The notes beneath the pieces are model-generated. The model had not been told where the DNA came from. It saw only the letters and a program-made list of their open reading frames with translations, and did no database searches. A stretch of DNA of 64,000 nucleotides. Origin: an uncultured Phycicoccus sp. GTDB taxonomy: Bacteria; Actinomycetota; Actinomycetes; Actinomycetales; Dermatophilaceae. The position numbers and the translations under genes are program-made. Below are positions 18,131 through 26,201 of this stretch, one piece after another (positions within the stretch are counted from its first letter, which is position 1; every line of letters begins with the position of its first letter). The stretch lies in NCBI RefSeq assembly GCF_947495705.1, contig NZ_CANLZR010000001.1:248001-312000 (forward strand). The letters run 5' to 3'.

Positions 18131-18168
18131 CCCCCACCACCCACCCCGACGAGCACCAGGAGAACCCC

Positions 18169-18711
18169 ATGACCGCCACCACCGACGCCGCCCCGGCCGT
18201 CGTCCCCTCGTTCGACGAGCCGGAGGGCGCGGGCCGCAAGCTCGCCATCATCTGCTCCAAGGGCAACCTCGACATGGCCTACCCGGGCCTGATCCTCGCC
18301 AACGCCGCCGTCGGCGAGGGCGTGGAGACGCACATGTTCTTCACGTTCTGGGGCTTCGACATCATCAACAAGGCCACGATGGGCGACCTGAAGTTCAGCT
18401 TCGTCGGCAACACCGCGATGCACCCGCCGGGCCACTCCGGGATGGGCGTGCACCACATGCTCGGCGCGCTCCCCGGCGCGACGAACGCGGCCACGAAGAT
18501 GATGAAGAAGCAGCTGGCCGACCTCGAGGTTCCCGACGTCCCCGAGTTCCTCGAGATGCTGAGCGGCGCCGGGGTCCACCTGTGGGCCTGCCGGATGTCG
18601 GCCGACATGAACCACCTGAGCGAGGACGACCTCTACGACGACGTCGAGGCGATCATCTCGGCGAGCGACTTCATCGAGCTCACCGAGGGCGCCCAGCTGC
18701 TCTTCATCTGA
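18169..18711 (+). CDS. DsrE-family (DsrE2-like) sulfurtransferase
   Basis: DsrE/DsrF/DrsH-like protein of 180 aa. Core segments are KLAIICSKGNLDMAYPGLIL, THMFFTFWGFDIINK and HLWACRMSADM with the candidate persulfide cysteine Cys141, then EDDLYDDVEAIISASDF. The length and the Cys near the C-terminus fit DsrE2-type carriers that relay sulfane sulfur with DsrC/TusA partners. An AGGAGAACCCC site precedes the ATG. Final gene of the SQR operon; its stop lies 12 bp from the stop of convergent glgB. No rhodanese, persulfide dioxygenase or TusA gene is present nearby, so the downstream fate of the sulfur is open. Confidence 0.87.
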   Translation: MTATTDAAPAVVPSFDEPEGAGRKLAIICSKGNLDMAYPGLILANAAVGEGVETHMFFTFWGFDIINKATMGDLKFSFVGNTAMHPPGHSGMGVHHMLGALPGATNAATKMMKKQLADLEVPDVPEFLEMLSGAGVHLWACRMSADMNHLSEDDLYDDVEAIISASDFIELTEGAQLLFI

Positions 18712-18723
18712 GGGTTCGGGCGG

Positions 18724-20919
18724 TCAGTCGGTCACCGGGACGAGGTAGAGCGTCGCCAGCCGCGCGACCCGCACGGTGACCGACCAGGGCTGGTCGTTCC
18801 ACGGCGTCGCCTCGGCCTCGAGGACGGCGCCGGCCTGGCTCGGCGAGCTCGCCTCGTCGTAGCCGCTCGTGTCGAGGACCACCTCCCAGGACCCCGCCCG
18901 GGGCACGCCGACGCGCACCCACTCCTTGTCCTCGCCGCTGTAGTTGACGACGGAGGCGACGACGTCCCCGGACCCGTCGGCCCGCTCGAAGCGCAGGTAG
19001 GACAGCAGGTTGCCGGTGTTGTCGTCGGCGTCGAGCCAGCGGAAGCCCGCCGGCTGGGAGTCCAGCGCCCACATCGCCGGGTGCTCGCGGTACAGCGTGT
19101 TCAGCTGCTTGACGAGGTTGTGGACCCGGTAGTGCGCGGCGTGGTCGAGCAGCCACCACTCCAGCGAACGGCCGTCGGCCCACTCCTGCGGCTGGGCGAA
19201 CTCGCAGCCCATGAACAGCAGCTGCTTGCCGGGGTGGCTCCACATGTAGGCGAGGAAGGCACGCACGGTCGCGAGCTGGTCGGCGCGATCGCCCGGCATC
19301 TTGGTGAGCAGCGACCCCTTGCCGTGGACGACCTCGTCGTGGCTGATCGGCAGGACGAAGTTCTCGCTGAACGCGTACATGAGCGAGAAGGTCAGCAGGT
19401 TGTGGTGGTACTGGCGGTGGACCGGCTCCTCCTCGACGTAGCGCAGCGTGTCGTTCATCCAGCCCATGTTCCACTTCAGGCCGAAGCCCAGGCCGCCGGT
19501 GTTCGTCGGCTTCGTGACCCCCGGCCACGATGTCGACTCCTCGGCGATCGTCACGACCCCGGGCACCCGCTTGTACGCCGTGGCGTTCGCCTCCTGGAGC
19601 AGCCCGATGGCCTCGAGGTGCTCCCGCCCGCCGTGCACGTTGGGGATCCACTCCCCGTCGCGCCGGGAGTAGTCGAGGTACAGCATCGAGGCGACGGCAT
19701 CGACCCGGAGGCCGTCGATGTGGAACTCGTCGAGCCAGTACACGGCGTTGGCGACGAGGAAGTTGCGCACCTCGAGCCGGCCGAAGTCGAAGACGTGGGT
19801 GCCCCAGTCGGGCTGGTCCCCACGGCGGGGGTCCGGGTGCTCGTAGAGCGGGAGGCCGTCGAAGCGCGCGAGGGCGAACTCGTCGCGCGGGAAGTGCCCC
19901 GGGACCCAGTCGAGGATGACGCCGATGCCGGCGCGGTGCAGGGCGTCGACGAGGTACTTGAACTCGTCCGGGGTGCCGAACCGTGCCGTCGGGGCGTAGT
20001 ACCCGGTCACCTGGTAGCCCCAGGACGGCCCGTACGGGTGCTCCATGACGGGCAGCAGCTCGACGTGGGTGAAGCCGAGGTCGGAGACGTAGTTGACGAG
20101 GTGCTCGGCGAGCTCGGTGTAGGTGAGCCCCTGACGCCAGGAGCCGAGGTGGACCTCGTAGACGCTCATCGGGCCCGTGTGCGCGTCGGACGCGGCCCGC
20201 TGCTCCATCCACGCGTCGTCGGTCCAGGCGTGCGTGGAGTCGTCGACGACGGAGCCGGTACGCGGCGGGCACTCGGTGCGTCGGGCCATCGGGTCGGCCT
20301 TGGTGCGGACGACGTCGTCGGCGCCGCGGATCTCGTACTTGTAGACGTCACCCGGGCCGACGCCGGGCACGAAGAGCTCCCAGACCCCGCTGCCGCCGAT
20401 GAGCCGCATCGGGTTGGCGCGCCCGTCCCAGGCGTTGAAGTCGCCGACGACCCGGACCGCCTTGGCGCGCGGCGCCCACACGGCGAACGAGGTCCCGGAG
20501 ACCGACCCGAGCGGGCCGGTGTACTCACGGACCCGTGCCCCGAGCACCGTCCACAGCTGCTCGTGGCGTCCCTCGCCGACGAGGTGCAGGTCCATGTCAC
20601 CGAGGGTGGGCGCGAACCGGTACGGGTCGTCCTGCTCGTGCTCGACCCCGTCGCCCCACGCGACGAGCAGCCGGTAGTCCATCGTCCGGGTCGCGTCGGT
20701 ACGGACCGCGGTCCAGACCCCTTCCGCCTCGTGCTCGAGGGTCAGCTCCTCGCCGTCCTCGAACCGGATCCGGACCGACTCGGCGAGGGGCTTGAGGACG
20801 CGCAGGCGCAGCCCGCCGTGCTCCATGTGCTGGCCGAGCAGGTCGTGTGGCTGCTGGTGGCGGCCCTGGACGAGCGCGGTGATGGCACCGCCGACCTCGG
20901 GGCTGGGGGTGGGAGTCAC
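18724..20919 (-). CDS. glgB: 1,4-alpha-glucan branching enzyme GlgB
   Basis: GH13 branching enzyme of 731 aa that adds alpha-1,6 branches to the glucan built by GlgE. Domain order is an N-terminal CBM48-type pair (VRIRFEDGEELTL; FAVWAPRAKAVRVVGDFN), then the catalytic barrel with HVELLPVMEHPYG, the nucleophile in GLRVDAVASM (Asp407), the acid in IAEESTSWPGV and the transition-state stabiliser in LPISHDEVVHGKGS, then the C-terminal beta domain. GTG 20919 overlaps the mak stop by GTGA, with AAGGAGG upstream. It is the last gene of treS-mak-glgB and converges on the DsrE-like gene. Confidence 0.96.
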   Translation of the reverse strand: MTPTPSPEVGGAITALVQGRHQQPHDLLGQHMEHGGLRLRVLKPLAESVRIRFEDGEELTLEHEAEGVWTAVRTDATRTMDYRLLVAWGDGVEHEQDDPYRFAPTLGDMDLHLVGEGRHEQLWTVLGARVREYTGPLGSVSGTSFAVWAPRAKAVRVVGDFNAWDGRANPMRLIGGSGVWELFVPGVGPGDVYKYEIRGADDVVRTKADPMARRTECPPRTGSVVDDSTHAWTDDAWMEQRAASDAHTGPMSVYEVHLGSWRQGLTYTELAEHLVNYVSDLGFTHVELLPVMEHPYGPSWGYQVTGYYAPTARFGTPDEFKYLVDALHRAGIGVILDWVPGHFPRDEFALARFDGLPLYEHPDPRRGDQPDWGTHVFDFGRLEVRNFLVANAVYWLDEFHIDGLRVDAVASMLYLDYSRRDGEWIPNVHGGREHLEAIGLLQEANATAYKRVPGVVTIAEESTSWPGVTKPTNTGGLGFGLKWNMGWMNDTLRYVEEEPVHRQYHHNLLTFSLMYAFSENFVLPISHDEVVHGKGSLLTKMPGDRADQLATVRAFLAYMWSHPGKQLLFMGCEFAQPQEWADGRSLEWWLLDHAAHYRVHNLVKQLNTLYREHPAMWALDSQPAGFRWLDADDNTGNLLSYLRFERADGSGDVVASVVNYSGEDKEWVRVGVPRAGSWEVVLDTSGYDEASSPSQAGAVLEAEATPWNDQPWSVTVRVARLATLYLVPVTD

Positions 20920-22370
20920 GAAGAACCTCCTTGGGAGGTGGGGGGAGCAGGGTGGTCGGTGAGTCGCTGGATGGCGCCGAGGGGGATCCCCAGCCAGGCG
21001 GGGCGGTTGCGCGCCTCGTAGACGACCTCGTACATCGCCTTGTCGAGCTCGAACGCCGCCAGGAGCGCCCCCAGCCGACGGGGGTCCGCTCCGGCCTCGG
21101 CGGCGTACCCGTCGAGGAACGCCTGCTGGGCGACGGTGACCCACTCACGGGCCGAGCGCCCGGTGGCCTGCTCGCGCGTCCCCCCGACGTAGTCGACGCT
21201 GCGGAGCATCCCGGCGATGTCGCGGATCCACTGGTCGGGCAGCGACCGCTCGGCGAGGGAGCGCAGCGGCTCGCCCTCGAAGTCGAGCAGGACCCAGCCG
21301 CGGTCCGGGGAGTACAGGACCTGCCCGAGGTGGTAGTCGCCGTGGATGCGCTGGAGGTCGGGCCACGGGCCGGTGGCGGCCGCGGCGAGGACGGACTCGA
21401 CGGCGGGCCGGACGCTCTCGAGGTCGGGGACCTCGGCGACGGCGTCGTCGAAGCGGAGGCGCATCCCCGCGAGGATGGCCTGGACCTGCTCCGGCGTCGT
21501 GGGGCTCGTGCCGAGCGCGGTCGCCAGGGCGAGGTGCACCTGCGCCGTCGCGACCCCGAGCTCGTGCGCGGGCCCGCGCAGGTCGGTGCCCTCCTCGGCC
21601 GCACGCAGCGCCACCCGCCAGGCGTCCTCGACGCCCGGGAGGAACTCCTGCACGAAGGCGAGGTGCCCGGTGGCGGGGCGGTCGCCCTCGGGCGTCGGAT
21701 GCGGCCACCCGCCGACGACGGACCCGACGACGCCGGGGACCCGCCGGGAGCCGGCGTCGACGAGGGCGCCCTGGAGGACGACGTCTGGGTTCTCGCCGGG
21801 GGAGAGCATCCGGAAGACCTTGACGATGAGCGGGACGTGCGCGCCGTCGTCGGTCTCGGTGTCGAGGATGACCGAGGTGTTGGACTGCTCGCCCGTGAGC
21901 ACCTGGGCGGCGGTGACCCGGACCGCTCGTGTCCAGCTGGGCTGCCCCACGCCGCGGACGGACTCCTCGACGGCGTCGGACTCCAACGACGACGCCGCCC
22001 GGACCCGGCCCTGGACGAGCTCGAGCAGCTGGGTGGCGTACACGGGGTCGTGCGGGGCGTCGTACACCCAGCGCCGGCCGAGGACGGAGTGCTCCATCGT
22101 GCCGACGAGAGCGTGGTCGGCCGAGGCCAGCGGCTCCCCCCGGTAGGTGAACGGCACCTGGTAGACGACCGGCTCGTCACCGGACTCGTCGGCGACGACG
22201 AGGGTCTCGATCCCGACCTCGCCGGCCGGGTCGTCGAGCCGCCACCGGGCGAGCAGCCGGAGCCGGGGGCGGCTGCCCTTGGCGGCGTACCAGCGCTGGG
22301 CGCCCATCCACTCCTCGAGCAGCTCGAGCTTGCTCGGCGTGATCGTCGCATCGTGGTGGAGCTCAGCCAT
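20916..22370 (-). CDS. mak: maltokinase (ATP: maltose 1-phosphotransferase)
   Basis: Aminoglycoside-phosphotransferase-like kinase of 484 aa that makes maltose 1-phosphate, the donor for GlgE. The N-terminal lobe starts EWMGAQRWYAAKG, a maltokinase hallmark. The catalytic loop is RIHGDYHLGQVLY (Brenner-type HGD) and the metal motif is VLLDFEGEPLR. I start at ATG 22370 (MAELHHD), overlapping the treS stop by 8 bp; an upstream extension to 22475 lies within treS and has no family support. Overlaps at both ends show tight translational coupling with treS and glgB, so maltose from TreS is committed directly to glucan synthesis. Confidence 0.94.
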   Translation of the reverse strand: MAELHHDATITPSKLELLEEWMGAQRWYAAKGSRPRLRLLARWRLDDPAGEVGIETLVVADESGDEPVVYQVPFTYRGEPLASADHALVGTMEHSVLGRRWVYDAPHDPVYATQLLELVQGRVRAASSLESDAVEESVRGVGQPSWTRAVRVTAAQVLTGEQSNTSVILDTETDDGAHVPLIVKVFRMLSPGENPDVVLQGALVDAGSRRVPGVVGSVVGGWPHPTPEGDRPATGHLAFVQEFLPGVEDAWRVALRAAEEGTDLRGPAHELGVATAQVHLALATALGTSPTTPEQVQAILAGMRLRFDDAVAEVPDLESVRPAVESVLAAAATGPWPDLQRIHGDYHLGQVLYSPDRGWVLLDFEGEPLRSLAERSLPDQWIRDIAGMLRSVDYVGGTREQATGRSAREWVTVAQQAFLDGYAAEAGADPRRLGALLAAFELDKAMYEVVYEARNRPAWLGIPLGAIQRLTDHPAPPTSQGGSS

Positions 22371-24114
22371 GCTCACCCCCGACCGGGGGCTCGAGCGAGA
22401 GCCAGAAGAAGTCGCGTGACCCGAGGGTGACGGTGAGCTCCCCGCCGGGGCCGACATCGGGGAAGCCGGTGCCACCGAAGAGGTCGCGGGTCTGCCAGCC
22501 CGCGAAGTCGCCGGGGAGGGTCACGGTGCTCGCCGCGGGACGCGAGGCCAGGTTGTTGACGCAGAGGACGGCGCGAGCGGAGCGGTCCTCGACGTCGCGG
22601 TCCCGGCGGTCGACCCGCACGTAGGCGAGCACCCGCTCGTGGGTGGACGCGCAGACCTCGAAGTCGCCGAGCCCGAACACCGGGTGCTCCCGCCGCACGG
22701 CGAGCATGCCCCGGACCCAGTGCAGCCGGGAGGAGCCCGACGCCATCTGGGCCTCGACGTTGACGTGGTTGTGGTGGTAGACGAGCGACTGGATGACCGG
22801 CAGGTACAGCTTGCCGGGGTCGGCGGTGGAGAAGCCCGCGTTGCGGTCGGGCGTCCACTGCATCGGCGTGCGGACGGCGTCCCGGTCGTCGAGCCAGATG
22901 TTGTCGCCCATCCCGATCTCGTCGCCGTAGTACAGGCAGGGCGAGCCGGGCAGCGACAGCAGGAGCGCGTGGATCAGCTCGTACTCGGGCCGGGAGTTGT
23001 CGAGCAGCGGCGCGAGCCGCCGGCGGATGCCGACGTTGGCGCGCATCCGGGGGTCGGGGGCGTACCAGCCGTACATCGCGGCCCGCTGCTCGGGCGTCAC
23101 CATCTCGAGGGTCAGCTCGTCGTGGTTGCGCAGGAACGTGCCCCACTGCGTCCCCGGCGGGATGGCCGGGGTGTCGGCGAGGACGTCGATGATCGGCGCC
23201 GCCTTCTCCTCGCGCAGCGAGTAGTACAGCATCGGCATGACCGGGAAGTGGAAGCACATCTGGCACTCGGGGGACTCCTCGGTGCCGTAGTAGTCGACGA
23301 CGTCCCCGGGCGGCTGGTTCGCCTCGGCGATGAGGATGCGGCCCGGGTACTCGGCGTCGACCATCGCCCGCAGCTTCGCGAGGAAGGCGTGGGTCTTGGG
23401 GTGGTTCTCGCCGTTGTGGCCCTCCTCCTCGTAGAGGTAGGGGACGGCGTCGAGCCGGAAGCCGTCGATGCCCATGTCCATCCAGAACCGGACGACGTCG
23501 AAGATCGCCTCGTGGACGGCCTCGTTCTCGAAGTTGAGGTCGGGCTGGTGGCTGAAGAACCGGTGCCAGAAGAACTGCCGGCGGATCGGGTCGAACGTCC
23601 AGTTCGAGGTCTCGGTGTCGATGAAGATGATCCGGGCGTCGGTGTACTTGTCGTCGGTGTCGGACCACACGTAGAAGTCGCCGTACGGCCCGTCCGGGTC
23701 GCTGCGCGAGGCCTGGAACCACGGGTGCAGGTCGCTCGTGTGGTTCATGACGAGGTCGGTGACGATCCGGATGCCGCGCGCGTGCGCCTGGGTGATGAGC
23801 TCGCGGAACTCCGGCAGCGTGCCGAACTCGGCCAGCACCTGGGTGTAGTCCGAGATGTCGTAGCCGCCGTCGCGCAGCGGGCTCGCGTAGAAGGGCGGCA
23901 GCCACAGGCAGTCGACCCCGAGCCACTGGAGGTAGTCGAGCCGGTTGATGATGCCCGCGAAGTCGCCCTCGCCGGAGCCCGTGGAGTCACCGAAGGCCCG
24001 CACGAGGACCTCGTAGAACACCGCGGTGCGGAACCACTCGGGGTCGTGGCGCAGCCCGGGCTGGTTCATCCCCAGCCCGGGGGTGCTGTGCCCCATACCG
24101 GGGATCGCGCTCAC
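22363..24114 (-). CDS. treS: trehalose synthase (trehalose/maltose isomerase) TreS
   Basis: GH13 intramolecular transglucosylase of 583 aa that interconverts trehalose and maltose. Seen: the N-terminal WFRTAVFYEVLVRAFGDS, typical of TreS; the catalytic nucleophile in GFRLDAVPYLYEEEG (Asp222); the acid in ILIAEANQPPGD; the HD motif in FLRNHDELTLEMV; and a C-terminal beta domain. It is unfused, unlike the TreS-Mak fusions of some Actinobacteria. GTG 24114 forms a GTGA overlap with the glgE stop (GTG 24117 is adjacent). Its maltose product goes to Mak, encoded by the next gene. Confidence 0.95.
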   Translation of the reverse strand: MSAIPGMGHSTPGLGMNQPGLRHDPEWFRTAVFYEVLVRAFGDSTGSGEGDFAGIINRLDYLQWLGVDCLWLPPFYASPLRDGGYDISDYTQVLAEFGTLPEFRELITQAHARGIRIVTDLVMNHTSDLHPWFQASRSDPDGPYGDFYVWSDTDDKYTDARIIFIDTETSNWTFDPIRRQFFWHRFFSHQPDLNFENEAVHEAIFDVVRFWMDMGIDGFRLDAVPYLYEEEGHNGENHPKTHAFLAKLRAMVDAEYPGRILIAEANQPPGDVVDYYGTEESPECQMCFHFPVMPMLYYSLREEKAAPIIDVLADTPAIPPGTQWGTFLRNHDELTLEMVTPEQRAAMYGWYAPDPRMRANVGIRRRLAPLLDNSRPEYELIHALLLSLPGSPCLYYGDEIGMGDNIWLDDRDAVRTPMQWTPDRNAGFSTADPGKLYLPVIQSLVYHHNHVNVEAQMASGSSRLHWVRGMLAVRREHPVFGLGDFEVCASTHERVLAYVRVDRRDRDVEDRSARAVLCVNNLASRPAASTVTLPGDFAGWQTRDLFGGTGFPDVGPGGELTVTLGSRDFFWLSLEPPVGGEHG

Positions 24115-26138
24115 CACGGCCTCCTCAGGGAGACGATGTGGCACGGCTCGGTCTCGGGCCCGAGGCGGACGTAGACGTCGCGCTGCCAGACCCAGCGCTG
24201 GTCGGTGACCAGGTCGTGCGCCTCGATCGAGTCGCCCGGCTCGAAGCCGAGGGCGACGAGGTCGAGCCGCATCGTCGTGGCGCGGGTCGAGTGGGGGTCG
24301 AGGTTGGCGACGACGAGGACGACGTCGCTGCTGCCGTCGGGCAGCACCCGCCGCTTGGAGTACGCGATGAAGTTCTCGTCGTCGACGACGTGGAAGCGGA
24401 TGTTGCGCAGCCGGTGCAGGGCCGGGTGCTCGCGGCGGATCGTGTTGAGCCGGGTGAGCCAGCCGGCGAGCGAGCGGCCCTCCTTGGGGCCGCCGGGCTC
24501 GTAGTCGGCCCAGCGCCGGTCCTTGAACTCGTACTTCTCGTTGTCGATCTGCTCCTCGGCGCCGGGCCGGGCGACGTGCTCCATCAGCTCGTAGCCGGCG
24601 TAGATGCCGTAGGTGGGCACCAGGGTCGCCGCGAGCACGGCCCGCAGCTTCCAGGCGCCCGGCCCGCCGAACTGCATGTACGGCGTGAGGATGTCGTGGG
24701 TCGTCGGCCAGAACGAGGGGCGCATGTACGCGGCGGCCTCACCGGAGAGCTCGGTGAGGTACTCCTCGATCTCCTCGGCGGTGTTGCGCCACGCGTAGTA
24801 CGTGTAGCTCTGCTGGAAGCCGACCTTGCCGAGGGTGTGCATCATCGCCGGCTTCGTGAACGCCTCGGCGAGCCAGATGACGTCCGGGTGGTCCTTCGCG
24901 ACGTCGTCGATCAGCCACTGCCAGAACTCGACCGGCTTGGTGTGCGGGTTGTCGACGCGGAAGATCTTGACCCCGTGGTCGATCCACACCTGCACGACCC
25001 GGCGCACCTCGGCGTAGATGCCGGCGGGGTCGTTGTCGAAGTTGACCGGGTAGATGTCCTGGTACTTCTTCGGCGGGTTCTCGGCGTAGGCGATGGTGCC
25101 GTCGGCCCGGGTCGTGAACCATTCCGGGTGCGCGGCGACCCACGGGTGGTCGGGGGAGCACTGGAGCGCGAGGTCCATCGCGACCTCCATCCCGAGCCGC
25201 TCGGCCTCGGCGACGAACGCGTCGAAGTCGTCGAAGTCCCCGAGGTCGGGGTGGATCGCGTCGTGGCCGCCGTCGGGCGAGCCGATGGCGTACGGGCTGC
25301 CCGGGTCCTCGGGGCGCGCGTCGAGGGTGTTGTTGGGCCCCTTCTTCGCGGCCTGGCCGATCGGGTGGATCGGGGTGAGGTACACGACGTCGAAGCCCAT
25401 GTCGGCGATGGCCGGCAGCCGCTGCGCGGCGGTGCGCAGGGTGCCGGTCTGCCAGCGGTGCTCGTCCTCGTCGTAGTGCGCCCCCTCGCTGCGCGGGAAG
25501 ATCTCGTACCAGGCGCCGTACAGGGCCCGCTCCCGCTCGACGAGCAGGTGGTACTCGGGGGAGGGCGACACCATGTCGCGCAGCGGGCGCGCACCCAGCT
25601 CGTCCTCGACGGCGGCGTCGGTGCCGGCCTTGAGGCGGACCACCGGCGGGCGCGAAGGGTCGCGCAGCACCCGGATGGCGTCGACGAGGACCTGCTCCTC
25701 GTCGGCCGTGCGGTCGACCTCGTCCAGGGCGCGCTCCAGGACCCGCGCGCCCTCCTCGAGCATCAGCTCGGTGTCGACGTCGGCGTGCACCTTGATCGTC
25801 GCGTCGTGCTCCCACGTGCCGTACGGGTCGGACCAGCCCTCGACCCGGTAGGACCACCAGCCCGTGCGGTCGGCGGTCACCCGGGTGACCCAGTGGTCGA
25901 GGCCCGGGTTGGTGCACGTCATCGGCAGGTGGTGCTCGCCGCCCTCGGGGTCGGTGAGCACGAGCGTCGCGTTGACGGCGTCGTGGCCCTCGCGGAAGAC
26001 GGTGGCCGAGACCTCGAACTCCTCACCGGCCACGGCCTTGGCGGGGCGGGCCCCGTGGTCGACGACGGGTCTGACGTCCTGGACGGGGATCCGGCCGATC
26101 GGCGTCTGCGGAGGGGCGGTGCGGAGGGCGTCACTCAC
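24111..26138 (-). CDS. glgE: alpha-1,4-glucan: maltose-1-phosphate maltosyltransferase GlgE
   Basis: GH13_3 enzyme of 675 aa that extends alpha-1,4-glucan using maltose 1-phosphate. It has the N-terminal all-beta domain (EEFEVSATVFREGHDAVN), an inserted helical domain, then the barrel with YLTPIHPIGQAAKKGPNN, the nucleophile in IFRVDNPHTKP (Asp396) and the acid in WLAEAFTKPAMM (Glu425). The 29-residue spacing equals that of characterised GlgE. GTG 26138 lies 7 nt after a TAGGTT -10 hexamer, so the transcript is probably leaderless. It is the first gene of glgE-treS-mak-glgB, and every junction in the operon overlaps. Confidence 0.97.
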   Translation of the reverse strand: MSDALRTAPPQTPIGRIPVQDVRPVVDHGARPAKAVAGEEFEVSATVFREGHDAVNATLVLTDPEGGEHHLPMTCTNPGLDHWVTRVTADRTGWWSYRVEGWSDPYGTWEHDATIKVHADVDTELMLEEGARVLERALDEVDRTADEEQVLVDAIRVLRDPSRPPVVRLKAGTDAAVEDELGARPLRDMVSPSPEYHLLVERERALYGAWYEIFPRSEGAHYDEDEHRWQTGTLRTAAQRLPAIADMGFDVVYLTPIHPIGQAAKKGPNNTLDARPEDPGSPYAIGSPDGGHDAIHPDLGDFDDFDAFVAEAERLGMEVAMDLALQCSPDHPWVAAHPEWFTTRADGTIAYAENPPKKYQDIYPVNFDNDPAGIYAEVRRVVQVWIDHGVKIFRVDNPHTKPVEFWQWLIDDVAKDHPDVIWLAEAFTKPAMMHTLGKVGFQQSYTYYAWRNTAEEIEEYLTELSGEAAAYMRPSFWPTTHDILTPYMQFGGPGAWKLRAVLAATLVPTYGIYAGYELMEHVARPGAEEQIDNEKYEFKDRRWADYEPGGPKEGRSLAGWLTRLNTIRREHPALHRLRNIRFHVVDDENFIAYSKRRVLPDGSSDVVLVVANLDPHSTRATTMRLDLVALGFEPGDSIEAHDLVTDQRWVWQRDVYVRLGPETEPCHIVSLRRPW

Positions 26139-26145
26139 CTCACCG

Positions 26146-26151
26146 AACCTA
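26146..26151 (-). promoter_or_regulatory. -10 hexamer (TAGGTT) of the glgE operon
   Basis: On the minus strand TAGGTT ends 7 nt before the GTG start of glgE, with no separate ribosome binding site needed. It lies in the 63-bp gap to the glgP stop, so the four-gene glgE-treS-mak-glgB unit can be transcribed independently of glgP. Confidence 0.5.
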
Positions 26152-26201
26152 CACGGACCGGCACCGGCGACGCAGACGCGTCACGTGCTGGTCACCGGAT
26201 C

